IMG/VR virus record: IMGVR_UViG_3300049740_001301
Location: 1 to 43,045 of that record
Reading direction: 5' to 3' (one strand)
Length of the DNA stretch: 43,045 bases
Origin: a virus
A program made the translations under genes and the position numbers. Below the pieces are notes generated by a model that worked only from the letters and a program-made list of their open reading frames with translations, was not told the origin of the DNA and searched no databases. Shown here in pieces: positions 31,896-38,650 of this stretch. The stretch's first letter is position 1; every line of letters begins with the position of its first letter.

Positions 31896-32586
31896 TATTA
31901 TATTTTTTGTTTTATTTGCGACCGAAGCATTCGGTAGCGAACTTTATATAAACCAATCAGGAAATAATTTTAATCTAGAAGTAATTCAAGATGGTACTGG
32001 TAATAATTTAATTAGAGGATATCATAATCAAACTGCTAGTATCGTTGGTAATAATAACTCCCTAAAGATTACACAAAAACAAACTGTTTCAACTTCTACC
32101 TTCTCAACAGCACATGTTGATATTAATGGTCATAGTAATGATATATTCATGGGTATGGGTGTAGGCACTACAAACTTTACAAACTTTACACAAACAGATA
32201 ATCAAGAAGCTGGCAATCACAATCAAAAGTTATATCTACAAGGAGATAATAACGATGTCTATATGGCTCAAAGAAATGGTTCACCAAGTCAAATATATAG
32301 TGCGCATTCAATAGATTTAAAAATATACAGTGATGGTAATAATGTTGGAATAATGCAAGGTCACGATGGGTCAAAAACATTTAACCTAACTATAAATAAT
32401 GATAATAATAATGTAGTTGCTTATCAGATGGGTTATAACTCTGCTCATACTGCTACCATAACTCTAGATGGCAACTATCCGACTAACTTAGATCTCAACC
32501 AGAATAATGGATATAGCAACAGTTCGTACTCGCTTAATCAGTTTTGTAATTCTAGTAATGGGTGTAATGTCACAGTGGCAGATTAA
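31867..32586 (+). CDS. Curlin-repeat secreted protein 2
   Basis: 239 aa from ATG 31867; GGAGG at 31855 is seven bases before it, while ATG 31861 is too close. Signal peptide ends near TEAFGS. The mature start ELYINQSGNNFNLEVIQDG is parallel to that of curlin 1 (DVYVTQSGDTLDLDITQDG), so the two are paralogues. About seven repeats follow with QxG/GNNN(S/D) turns (SIVGNNNSLKITQKQ; VDINGHSNDIFMG; LYLQGDNNDVYMAQRNG). The C-terminus has a Cys pair (QFCNSSNGCNVTVAD). It is Asn-rich and predicted to form a CsgA-type solenoid. As curlin 1 and 2 differ in charge and Cys placement, one may nucleate the other, as CsgB does CsgA. That is inference. Confidence 0.8.
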   Translation: MSSIFYKISSIIFFVLFATEAFGSELYINQSGNNFNLEVIQDGTGNNLIRGYHNQTASIVGNNNSLKITQKQTVSTSTFSTAHVDINGHSNDIFMGMGVGTTNFTNFTQTDNQEAGNHNQKLYLQGDNNDVYMAQRNGSPSQIYSAHSIDLKIYSDGNNVGIMQGHDGSKTFNLTINNDNNNVVAYQMGYNSAHTATITLDGNYPTNLDLNQNNGYSNSSYSLNQFCNSSNGCNVTVAD

Positions 32587-32601
32587 AGAAAAAATAAATA
32601 A

Positions 32602-32608
32602 CTAAATA
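32602..32608 (+). promoter_or_regulatory. Late promoter of iscU, CTAAATA
   Basis: CTAAATA in the 27-base gap after curlin 2. Six bases after its last A is 32614, the first base of the GTG start of iscU. No Shine-Dalgarno sequence is present, so a leaderless transcript is predicted. Confidence 0.6.
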
Positions 32609-32613
32609 ATATT

Positions 32614-33042
32614 GTGGCTTATTCTAAAGAAGTCGTAGAAAGATTTGAAAGTGTTCTACGCAATCCTGAAAAGCATGCGGTTGGTAAATTCAATCCGCAG
32701 GATTCAGATATAGCCACTGGTATGGTTGGTGCCCCATCATGTGGGGATGTCATGAAACTTCAACTAAAACTTGACCAAGCTAACGATCCTGATAAAGCCA
32801 AGATATTAGATGTCAAGTTTAAAACATATGGGTGTGGTTCTGCTATTGCATCCTCTACAATGTTCGTAGATATGTTAAAAGGTAAAACTATTGAACAAGC
32901 TATGGCGATTACAAACGATGAGATAGCTGAAGCATTAGATTTACCACCAATTAAAATTCACTGTTCAGTATTAGCAGAAGAAGGAATAAAGAAAGCGATA
33001 TCAAATTGGTATGATAAAAAAGATTCTAACACACTGGACTAG
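32614..33042 (+). CDS. iscU: Iron-sulfur cluster scaffold IscU
   Basis: 142 aa from GTG 32614. It follows cellular IscU closely: TGMVGAPSCGDVMKLQLKL, FKTYGCGSAIASSTMFVD and LPPIKIHCSVLAEEGIKKAI. The three cluster cysteines are C43, C74 and C117, with the essential Asp in CGD (D45). LPPIK (110-114) is the HscA chaperone recognition motif (LPPVK in Escherichia). It receives sulfur from host IscS and iron, and delivers clusters to apoproteins. No IscS or HscA is seen here, so host partners are needed. Possible clients include phage iron-sulfur proteins. The last 32 bases overlap the cyclase gene. Confidence 0.95.
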   Translation: MAYSKEVVERFESVLRNPEKHAVGKFNPQDSDIATGMVGAPSCGDVMKLQLKLDQANDPDKAKILDVKFKTYGCGSAIASSTMFVDMLKGKTIEQAMAITNDEIAEALDLPPIKIHCSVLAEEGIKKAISNWYDKKDSNTLD

Positions 33043-34852
33043 TGCGTTCATAACACTTGCCATTCTGGCAGGTATCGGATTATACAATCCTGACTTCAAA
33101 GAAATAATTAAATTAAAATCTTTTGATTTTCTATTAGCATCAGAAGAAAAAACTTTTTCTGAAGATATAGTTATAGTCGAAATAGACGAAGCTACATTAG
33201 ATGTCAAAGGTCAATACCCATTCTCTAGAGTACACTACAGTTTCCTCATAGAAAAATTAAGAGAAGCTGGAGCAGGTGTAATAGTATTCCCAATATTATT
33301 CTCAGAAAAAGATAGAGAGGATGGCGACTGGGTGTTTGAATCTACACTAAAAGCAGGAACTGTTATCGCTCAATTAGGAACTAATGATATTAATAAGAAT
33401 GGTGTGCCTAGAGGTGTGGCTAAAATAGGTGACCCATTACCATACTTATTTGAGTGGGGTGGTATGCTTGGTCCAATACCACAACTTGGTCAGGCAGCAA
33501 ATGGTGTAGGTGTTGTAAATACTGCACCTGAAATAGATGGTGTTGTTCGTAGAGTTCCTCTACTTATGAAAATAGATAATGACATATATCCTAGTATAGC
33601 CATAGAAGTTATTAGAGTCGCAGTGGGCGACCCATCCTATCAAGTAAAAGCAGGTGATGGTGGCATACAAGCTATGAGAGTTCCAGGATTCGCTACTATT
33701 GAAACTGATGCGAATGCTAGAATATGGTTAAGGCACGATAAAGAATATCATACTATGTCAATGATGGATGTAGAAAATGGGATAAATGATTTATTATTAT
33801 TTGGTAAAACTATAATCGTATCTCCAACTGCTGCTGGTATATCTAATATAATTGCTACACCAAGAGGTGAACAGTATTCACATTATATAACTGCTTCTAC
33901 ATTACAAACTGTTTTATCAGGCGAACAAATAACTAGAGTAGATTGGTTGCCATTAGCAGAAATAATGCTAATGATGTTTTGGTGTATTATTACTATCTTT
34001 GCTTGTAGGTTTTTACCTTATGCTTGGTTGGCAATTTATCTAGGTGTGGTTGTATCTGCTGCCATCGCGAAAGCATACTTCGCATTTACTTATTATGGTT
34101 GGCTAGTAGATGTATCTTGGTTTGTAATAGCTACATTCCTTGTAGGTTTTCATGCTACCTTTACTAGATTTATCCTAGAGTTTAATTTAAAACAACAAAT
34201 AAGAAAACAGTTTGAAAGATATCTAGATCCAAGACAAGTTGCTATATTACAAAAAGATCCAAGTAAATTAAAACTGGGTGGTGAGAAAAGAGAGATGAGT
34301 TTCTTATTTATGGATATAGTTGGCTTTACTCCTATATCTGAGTATTTTAAAAATAAAGATGACCCAGAAGGATTAGTTGAACTCATTAATGATTACTTAA
34401 ATCGTATGACTAAAATTGTATTGGCTAATGGTGGGTGTGTCGATAAATATATGGGCGACTGTATTATGGCATTCTGGAATGCTCCACTTGATTGTGATAA
34501 TCACGCAGAGTTGGCAGTCAAAACTTCTATAGAGTGTGCTGAAGAAACACAAAAATTAAAGAAAGAATATAAAGAAGCAGGATTACCTGAGATTAATATT
34601 GGCTCAGGTGTAAATACTGGTACATGTATTGTAGGAAATATGGGTAGTGAAATGAGATTTGATTACTCAGTAATCGGTGACGCAGTAAACCTTGCTGCCA
34701 GATTAGAAGCTCAAACTAGAAACTATAAAAACTGTCATACTCTATATTCTCAGTACACCAAAGATGCCCTAAATAGTATTGAATCCAAAGAACTTGATAA
34801 AATCAAGGTGAAGGGAAAAGAAGAACTTATAACAATATACGAACCAAAATGA
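33011..34852 (+). CDS. CHASE2-sensor membrane adenylate cyclase
   Basis: 613 aa. A signal/anchor helix lies at about 8-25. The CHASE2 sensor domain covers about 30-300 (DIVIVEIDEATLDVKGQYPF; IVNTAP-type segment VGVVNTAPEIDGVVRRVP). Three membrane helices follow at about 314-333, 338-355 and 368-385. A class III nucleotide cyclase domain covers about 425-600: FLFMDIVGFT with metal Asp D435, VDKYMGDCIMAFWN with K479 and the second metal Asp D483, and DYSVIGDAVNLAARLEA with S553, N560 and R564. The Lys plus Ser/Thr pair fits an adenylate rather than guanylate cyclase. All catalytic residues are present. The sensor faces the periplasm, like CsgG, CsgF and FecR, which suggests envelope-to-cAMP signalling. 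It overlaps iscU by 32 bases. Confidence 0.9.
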   Translation: MIKKILTHWTSAFITLAILAGIGLYNPDFKEIIKLKSFDFLLASEEKTFSEDIVIVEIDEATLDVKGQYPFSRVHYSFLIEKLREAGAGVIVFPILFSEKDREDGDWVFESTLKAGTVIAQLGTNDINKNGVPRGVAKIGDPLPYLFEWGGMLGPIPQLGQAANGVGVVNTAPEIDGVVRRVPLLMKIDNDIYPSIAIEVIRVAVGDPSYQVKAGDGGIQAMRVPGFATIETDANARIWLRHDKEYHTMSMMDVENGINDLLLFGKTIIVSPTAAGISNIIATPRGEQYSHYITASTLQTVLSGEQITRVDWLPLAEIMLMMFWCIITIFACRFLPYAWLAIYLGVVVSAAIAKAYFAFTYYGWLVDVSWFVIATFLVGFHATFTRFILEFNLKQQIRKQFERYLDPRQVAILQKDPSKLKLGGEKREMSFLFMDIVGFTPISEYFKNKDDPEGLVELINDYLNRMTKIVLANGGCVDKYMGDCIMAFWNAPLDCDNHAELAVKTSIECAEETQKLKKEYKEAGLPEINIGSGVNTGTCIVGNMGSEMRFDYSVIGDAVNLAARLEAQTRNYKNCHTLYSQYTKDALNSIESKELDKIKVKGKEELITIYEPK

Positions 34853-35148
34853 TGCCAGATATTTTCATAGATACTATTTTTTACATAGTGCTTACTGCAT
34901 TTGTAGGCAGTGGAGACACTCTTCATTCCAACTGGACTATACCATTTGAAAATAGAAACGAGTGTGCTTATTTTTTAAAGAATAATATAAAAGAATACCC
35001 ATTACCATTTCAAAAGGATGAGACAGGAAACTACACTATATCTCATGGGGAAACTACTTACTATGTAGAATTTTGGTCACACTCATGTCAGGAATTTTAC
35101 TATGACCAAGAAAGTGGTAAGTGGAAACAAGTCCCTTATTCAATCTAA
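34849..35148 (+). CDS. 99-aa exported-looking protein, function unknown
   Basis: 99 aa. The N-terminus has a hydrophobic helix (IFIDTIFYIVLTAFVG) that may be a signal or anchor. The remainder holds two Cys (NECAYF, HSCQEFYY) and many aromatic residues, consistent with a small periplasmic domain. It overlaps the cyclase by four bases (ATGA), so it may be a partner of the CHASE2 sensor. Not recognised. Confidence 0.6.
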   Translation: MMPDIFIDTIFYIVLTAFVGSGDTLHSNWTIPFENRNECAYFLKNNIKEYPLPFQKDETGNYTISHGETTYYVEFWSHSCQEFYYDQESGKWKQVPYSI

Positions 35149-35848
35149 ATACTTAATCCCATTAAACATCCCTAAAATAGAAAGACCTAATCTTTGGTCA
35201 ACTGATAAGAAAACAATTACAGTTATCAATCTTACAAAGGATGGGGAACAAACTACTGGTCTTCAACATGAAGATATTAATCTATTAGACCAAGAGATGC
35301 ATTTTAATGTTGGTGAATATGCAGATAGTCATGAACATGGTGGTCAATGGAAACAAAACTCTTTTCCTTGGGAACTTCGCCCAGAGGTAATACCTGAAGT
35401 TGTACATAGATATCTTAATTGGATTCCTGGAGGTTGGTATTGTATTGTTCTAACCACACCACCTAATTCTAAGATGGCATTACATTGTCATTCTCGCCAG
35501 CATGGAGACTCGTGGGCGATAAACATGACTTGGGGAGAAGGAGAACATCATACAGACTTCTACTCTCACCCAACATGGGATTTTAATTTCCAAGAATCTA
35601 TTGCTCAAAGAGATAAAGAAAAATTTAAGCATAGGGAAGATATCTATGCTATCTTAACTGAGAAAGAACAGGCAGAATGCACCAGAGTATTCACTCATCA
35701 GAATAATGGAACCTGCCTTATCAACCTATCTACTATTCATGGTGTTAGAAACCATAGTAATAAACCACGCACAACCCTCCAATTTGCCCCATATATACCT
35801 TTAAAGCTAGAAACAGCTCTTAAAAACCTTAAAAACAGGGTAAAATAA
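35102..35848 (+). CDS. Cupin/2OG-oxygenase-like protein
   Basis: 248 aa. MALHCHSRQHGDSWAINM (126-142) and LINLSTIHGVRNHSNKPRTTLQF (205-227) give candidate metal ligands H128, H130 and H213 with a following R223, in the order of a double-stranded beta-helix enzyme. The usual HxD is HxH here, so it may be a cupin or a divergent 2OG oxygenase. It overlaps the previous gene by 47 bases. ATG 35102 has AGGA ten bases upstream; GTG 35114 is another option. A structured 3' region follows. Confidence 0.5.
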   Translation: MTKKVVSGNKSLIQSKYLIPLNIPKIERPNLWSTDKKTITVINLTKDGEQTTGLQHEDINLLDQEMHFNVGEYADSHEHGGQWKQNSFPWELRPEVIPEVVHRYLNWIPGGWYCIVLTTPPNSKMALHCHSRQHGDSWAINMTWGEGEHHTDFYSHPTWDFNFQESIAQRDKEKFKHREDIYAILTEKEQAECTRVFTHQNNGTCLINLSTIHGVRNHSNKPRTTLQFAPYIPLKLETALKNLKNRVK

Positions 35849-35995
35849 GGGCATTTCAAATATAGAGCTTCTCACAGCTCACTGGAAAGCACATCTTTTT
35901 TCCTGGTATAAACCCTTATGCTCATCGACTTTCACCACTCCAGAGCGAAATGGAGAGTCCGTTTTTATCTAATGGGGGCTGAAAACACTGGTTTT
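35845..35995 (+). ncRNA. Candidate structured RNA / 3' UTR with terminator
   Basis: No gene fits this 250-base gap well. Stems: ATAAGGG (35845-35851) with CCCTTAT (35913-35919), enclosing two hairpins GAGCT/AGCTC (35865-35880) and GGAAA/TTTCC (35884-35903), a three-way junction. Then GACT (35927-35930) with AGTC (35956-35959) enclosing CTCCA/TGGAG (35938-35955), followed by CCGTTTTT, which looks like an intrinsic terminator. Last, AAAAC/GTTTT (35982-35995) with an ACTG loop. The outer stem begins at the stop codon of the upstream gene. It may be a terminator region or a processed small RNA. Confidence 0.45.
35927..35966 (+). terminator. Probable intrinsic terminator
   Basis: Paired GACT...AGTC (35927-35930, 35956-35959) with inner CTCCA/TGGAG (35938-35942, 35951-35955), followed by CCG and five Ts (35962-35966). 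It would end the cyclase-oxygenase transcript. Confidence 0.55.
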
Positions 35996-36016
35996 AATAG
36001 TTTTGGACGATTTTAC

Positions 36017-36045
36017 TTTACTTTTAAGTTTTTTTAGAGTAGAAT
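36017..36045 (+). promoter_or_regulatory. Early promoter of the HTH gene
   Basis: TTTACT (36017-36022), 17-base spacer TTTAAGTTTTTTTAGAG, TAGAAT (36040-36045). GACGATTTTACTT just upstream repeats the sequence before the 1903 promoter. The leader is about 50 bases, and GGAGG at 36094-36098 precedes ATG 36103. Confidence 0.85.
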
Positions 36046-36102
36046 GATAATACTGTGTAAAAGCAGATATACAACAATTACCAAACTATCTAAGGAGGAT
36101 AT

Positions 36103-36363
36103 ATGGCTAATGTTAAAATGACGCAAGAAGCAAGGTTGCTTCGTGCTTTACAAAATGGCAGTGAGTTTACTGCTAATCAAATCAGTAGCAGATTTGGGAT
36201 TAAGAATCCATATGCTACTGTGCAAAACTTGAAATTGAAAGGTTTTGCAATCTATCTGAACAATAGAACTAATTCTATGGGTCAGACCTATAAGAAGTAT
36301 CGTATCGGTACACCTACAAGGGCAGTAGTTGCTGCTGGATATAGAGCACTCATTGGTGCGTAA
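36103..36363 (+). CDS. Winged-helix/HTH DNA-binding-like protein
   Basis: 86 aa. EARLLRALQNGSEFTANQIS, then SRFGIKNPYATVQNLKLKGF, gives a helix-turn-helix with a recognition helix (YATVQNLKLKG) and a following beta wing (IYLNNR...YKKYRIG). It is basic overall. Similar small HTH proteins in T4-like cyanophages are abundant early and of unknown target. It has the strongest Shine-Dalgarno in the region (AAGGAGGATAT) and its own early promoter and terminator, so it is a separate, probably highly expressed, early unit. A role in transcription takeover is likely but inferred. Confidence 0.75.
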   Translation: MANVKMTQEARLLRALQNGSEFTANQISSRFGIKNPYATVQNLKLKGFAIYLNNRTNSMGQTYKKYRIGTPTRAVVAAGYRALIGA

Positions 36364-36386
36364 TCACATCGTCCTGATATGATTAT

Positions 36387-36420
36387 AAAGGGGAGTCGGT
36401 CATCAGTATCACTCCCCTTT
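36387..36420 (+). terminator. Intrinsic terminator overlapping the next promoter
   Basis: AAAGGGGAGT (36387-36396) pairs perfectly with ACTCCCCTTT (36411-36420) over a 14-base loop: ten base pairs. The last three Ts of the stem are also the first three bases of the next -35 box (TTTACT, 36418-36423), and the T-rich spacer serves as its T-tract. Confidence 0.85.
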
Positions 36421-36446
36421 ACTTTTAAGTTTTTAAGAACTAGAAT
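36418..36446 (+). promoter_or_regulatory. Early promoter, leaderless, fused to a terminator
   Basis: TTTACT (36418-36423), 17-base spacer TTTAAGTTTTTAAGAAC, TAGAAT (36441-36446). ATG 36453 lies exactly seven bases after the -10, at the expected +1, with no Shine-Dalgarno sequence. The first 17 bases match the promoters at 15766 and 36017. Confidence 0.85.
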
Positions 36447-36452
36447 ATAACT

Positions 36453-36638
36453 ATGGCGATATTTTTGACCCAGTTCGATGTAACACTAAGTGATGGCTCT
36501 CGTAAGACTTATGCTTCTGAAGATATAGAAGCTAATACATTAGAGGAAGCCCAAGAGATTGCTAAGGACATGAGTCCTACATTATATGTGTGCGGAGAAT
36601 GGGTAGATAATGTTATGCCTTATCGATTAACTTTATAA
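36453..36638 (+). CDS. 61-aa early protein, function unknown
   Basis: 61 aa, beta-alpha-beta in appearance: FLTQFDVTLSDGSRKTYASE, then an acidic helix NTLEEAQEIAKDM and LYVCGEWV. No family recognised. It is the first gene of an early operon that leads through RNase H into the lipid genes, and its message is predicted to be leaderless. Confidence 0.7.
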   Translation: MAIFLTQFDVTLSDGSRKTYASEDIEANTLEEAQEIAKDMSPTLYVCGEWVDNVMPYRLTL

Positions 36639-36651
36639 TGGAGATGTTTGT

Positions 36652-36975
36652 ATGACTGATGAATATGATGACCGAAAGTTTGATTTGAATATGAAAACTC
36701 AAATGCGACAACAACTAGGTGAGTCTGTGTGTACTGTTAAATTTAAAAAGGAAGATGGTACTGAAAGGGAAGGAAAGTTTACAACTAATAGTAGATGGAT
36801 CCCTGAAGAAAAAATGCCTAAAAGCGATAAAGCAAATAATAATATGGATTTATTTGTAGTTTTTGACACTGAGATAAATGAATGGCGATCCTTTAAATAT
36901 GATAGGATGATTTCATTTTATTATCCTGGGCATACTGCTACTAACAACCCACCAACGAGAAGAGTTTTTCCATGA
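36652..36975 (+). CDS. SH3-barrel-like small protein (DUF2693-like)
   Basis: 107 aa. GESVCTVKFKKEDGTEREG followed by a basic or loop region and EWRSFKYDRMISFY fits the DUF2693/SH3-barrel-type proteins of T4-like marine phages, in which CTVxFxKKDGTxR and WRSFR are conserved. Function unknown; nucleic-acid binding is a guess. ATG 36652 follows GGAGATGTTTGT. The end overlaps RNase H by four bases (ATGA). Confidence 0.65.
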   Translation: MTDEYDDRKFDLNMKTQMRQQLGESVCTVKFKKEDGTEREGKFTTNSRWIPEEKMPKSDKANNNMDLFVVFDTEINEWRSFKYDRMISFYYPGHTATNNPPTRRVFP

Positions 36976-37862
36976 TATTAATTGATTATAGCCAAGTAGC
37001 AATATCTAACATTATGTCTTTCAGGCAAGACCTGATTGCTGCAGATAATTCAGGTGACGAAAAAGGTGTAGAGAATATTATTCGTCACTGTATTTTATCT
37101 TCGCTTAAAATGTACAAGAAGAGGTACGGAAAAGAATATGGTGATTTAGTTGTTTGTTGCGACAGCTTTAATTATTGGAGAAAAGATTATCATCCTTACT
37201 ATAAATCTAAACGAGCAGGATCTAGGGAACAGGATGACATGCCATGGGATATTTTATTTACCATAATGAGTAAAGTAAGGGATGAGATAGATGAAAACTC
37301 TCCTTACAAAGTTATGCGTATAGAAAGATGTGAAGCTGATGATGTTATTGGTGCTCTCGTAAATCATACCGATACATTCGGTAATAATGAACCAGTAATA
37401 ATCATATCATCGGATAAAGATTTTAAACAGCTTCAAAAATATTCACATGTAAAACAGTTTTCCCCTATGCAGAAAAAGTTTGTCACTCTAGCTAAAGGGG
37501 AAACTATTAAAGAATTTACTACTATGCACATAGTAAAAGGTGACACTGGTGATGGTGTACCAAACATATTTTCGCCTGATGATATCTTTCATCAGGAGGG
37601 TGTCAGGCAGAAACCTGTCACCAAGAAAATCCTAGAGGAGTTCTATGCTTTTGGTAGAGATGCCTGTAGAACTGACGAAGAAAGGGAAAGGTGGGATAGG
37701 AATGAAAGGGTTATATCGCTTGACCATATACCTGAAGAATATTCAAAAGCTATCGTGGACGAGTACCTAAATAATAAAGCGAAGGGAGATAAGATGAAAC
37801 TATACAATTATCTTATGGAAAATCGCTGTAATTTATTATTAGAAGAAATTGAGGACTTTTAA
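36972..37862 (+). CDS. rnh: RNase H / FEN-family 5' nuclease, T4 Rnh-like
   Basis: 296 aa, close to T4 RNase H (about 305). Metal-binding acids in order: D5 in LIDYSQ, D64 in VCCDSF, E121-A-D-D (121-124), S-D-K-D (D148, D150) and KGDTGDGVPNI (D191, D194). The helical arch region and R/K-rich WRKDYHPYYKSKR are present. It removes RNA primers and adjacent DNA 5'-3' during lagging-strand maturation. ATGA overlap with the gene upstream. Confidence 0.92.
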   Translation: MILIDYSQVAISNIMSFRQDLIAADNSGDEKGVENIIRHCILSSLKMYKKRYGKEYGDLVVCCDSFNYWRKDYHPYYKSKRAGSREQDDMPWDILFTIMSKVRDEIDENSPYKVMRIERCEADDVIGALVNHTDTFGNNEPVIIISSDKDFKQLQKYSHVKQFSPMQKKFVTLAKGETIKEFTTMHIVKGDTGDGVPNIFSPDDIFHQEGVRQKPVTKKILEEFYAFGRDACRTDEERERWDRNERVISLDHIPEEYSKAIVDEYLNNKAKGDKMKLYNYLMENRCNLLLEEIEDF

Positions 37863-37864
37863 AT

Positions 37865-38383
37865 ATGGCTGTGAAATATATAGAAAAGATTCTTCAGGAC
37901 ATTAATGACACTGGAGAAGTTGAAAAATACAAGGATGACGCATTAGTAAGAATTATTTTTGAGAATGCATTTAATCCTGCGAATAAATGGATTTTACCAG
38001 AAGGCAACCCACCTTTTAAAGAAGCTGACGAGCCAGATGGTGCAACTCCAACAAATATGTATCTTGAAGCAAGACGCATAGGTTATATCTTTAAACGAGA
38101 AGATCTTTCTCCTGTAAAAAGAGAAGGTTTATTTATTGAGATGCTTGAAAGTGTCCCACCTGCAGAAGCTAAAATACTTCTAGCAATTAAAGACCAAAGG
38201 TTGGATAAGATATACCCTAAAATCACACCAGCTGTAGCAAGTAAAATTGCTGAGATTAATACTAACGAAGCTGATAAAATGATTGCGGAAGCAAAAGATG
38301 CTGAAGAAAAAGCAAAAAAACCACATCAGAGTACCCAACAAAAACGAGGACCTGATGGAAAATTTATCAAGAAGGCAAAGTAA
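37865..38383 (+). CDS. 172-aa phage protein (DUF6433-like)
   Basis: 172 aa. Helical N-terminal half (YIEKILQDINDTGEVEKYKD, NAFNPANKWILPEGNPPFK), then LLAIKDQRLDKIYPKITPAV, and a basic, disordered tail (GPDGKFIKKAK). It fits the uncharacterised family following RNase H in marine T4-like phages. In T4 the genes after rnh are dsbA and 33 (late-transcription coactivator). This protein could fill that slot, but no similarity to either is visible. It begins two bases after rnh. Confidence 0.6.
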   Translation: MAVKYIEKILQDINDTGEVEKYKDDALVRIIFENAFNPANKWILPEGNPPFKEADEPDGATPTNMYLEARRIGYIFKREDLSPVKREGLFIEMLESVPPAEAKILLAIKDQRLDKIYPKITPAVASKIAEINTNEADKMIAEAKDAEEKAKKPHQSTQQKRGPDGKFIKKAK

Positions 38384-38650
38384 ATGGTAAAACCACTAGA
38401 AGAAAGAATCACAACTCTGAAAGATTTAGAGAATGGTATCGAGTATGCTGGTGAAGTTCGTGTATGTACCGAAGATAGATTAGTAGTAGCATATAGAGAA
38501 GGAACTACTGCTGAAAAGAAAGAGGTACAGTTTGATGTTTATGATTCGGCTACAGATAAATGGACAAGAGAAGATTGGGAGTGTACTTATCCTAACATAG
38601 ATAAGTTAAACGCAACTGATATTACTGTTCGTGTAAGCAATCATAGATGA
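38384..38650 (+). CDS. 88-aa phage protein, function unknown
   Basis: 88 aa, compact beta-looking protein (GIEYAGEVRVCTEDRLVVAY; VQFDVYDSATDKW). It starts directly after the preceding stop (TAAATG) and overlaps FabI by four bases (ATGA). No recognised motif. Confidence 0.65.
   Translation: MVKPLEERITTLKDLENGIEYAGEVRVCTEDRLVVAYREGTTAEKKEVQFDVYDSATDKWTREDWECTYPNIDKLNATDITVRVSNHR

Noticed and set aside
35918-36037. Open frame of 39 codons in the intergenic region after the cyclase operon
   Set aside because: No ribosome site, and it runs through the terminator and the -35 and spacer of the 36017 promoter. Its F/Y-rich end comes from the T-rich promoter.
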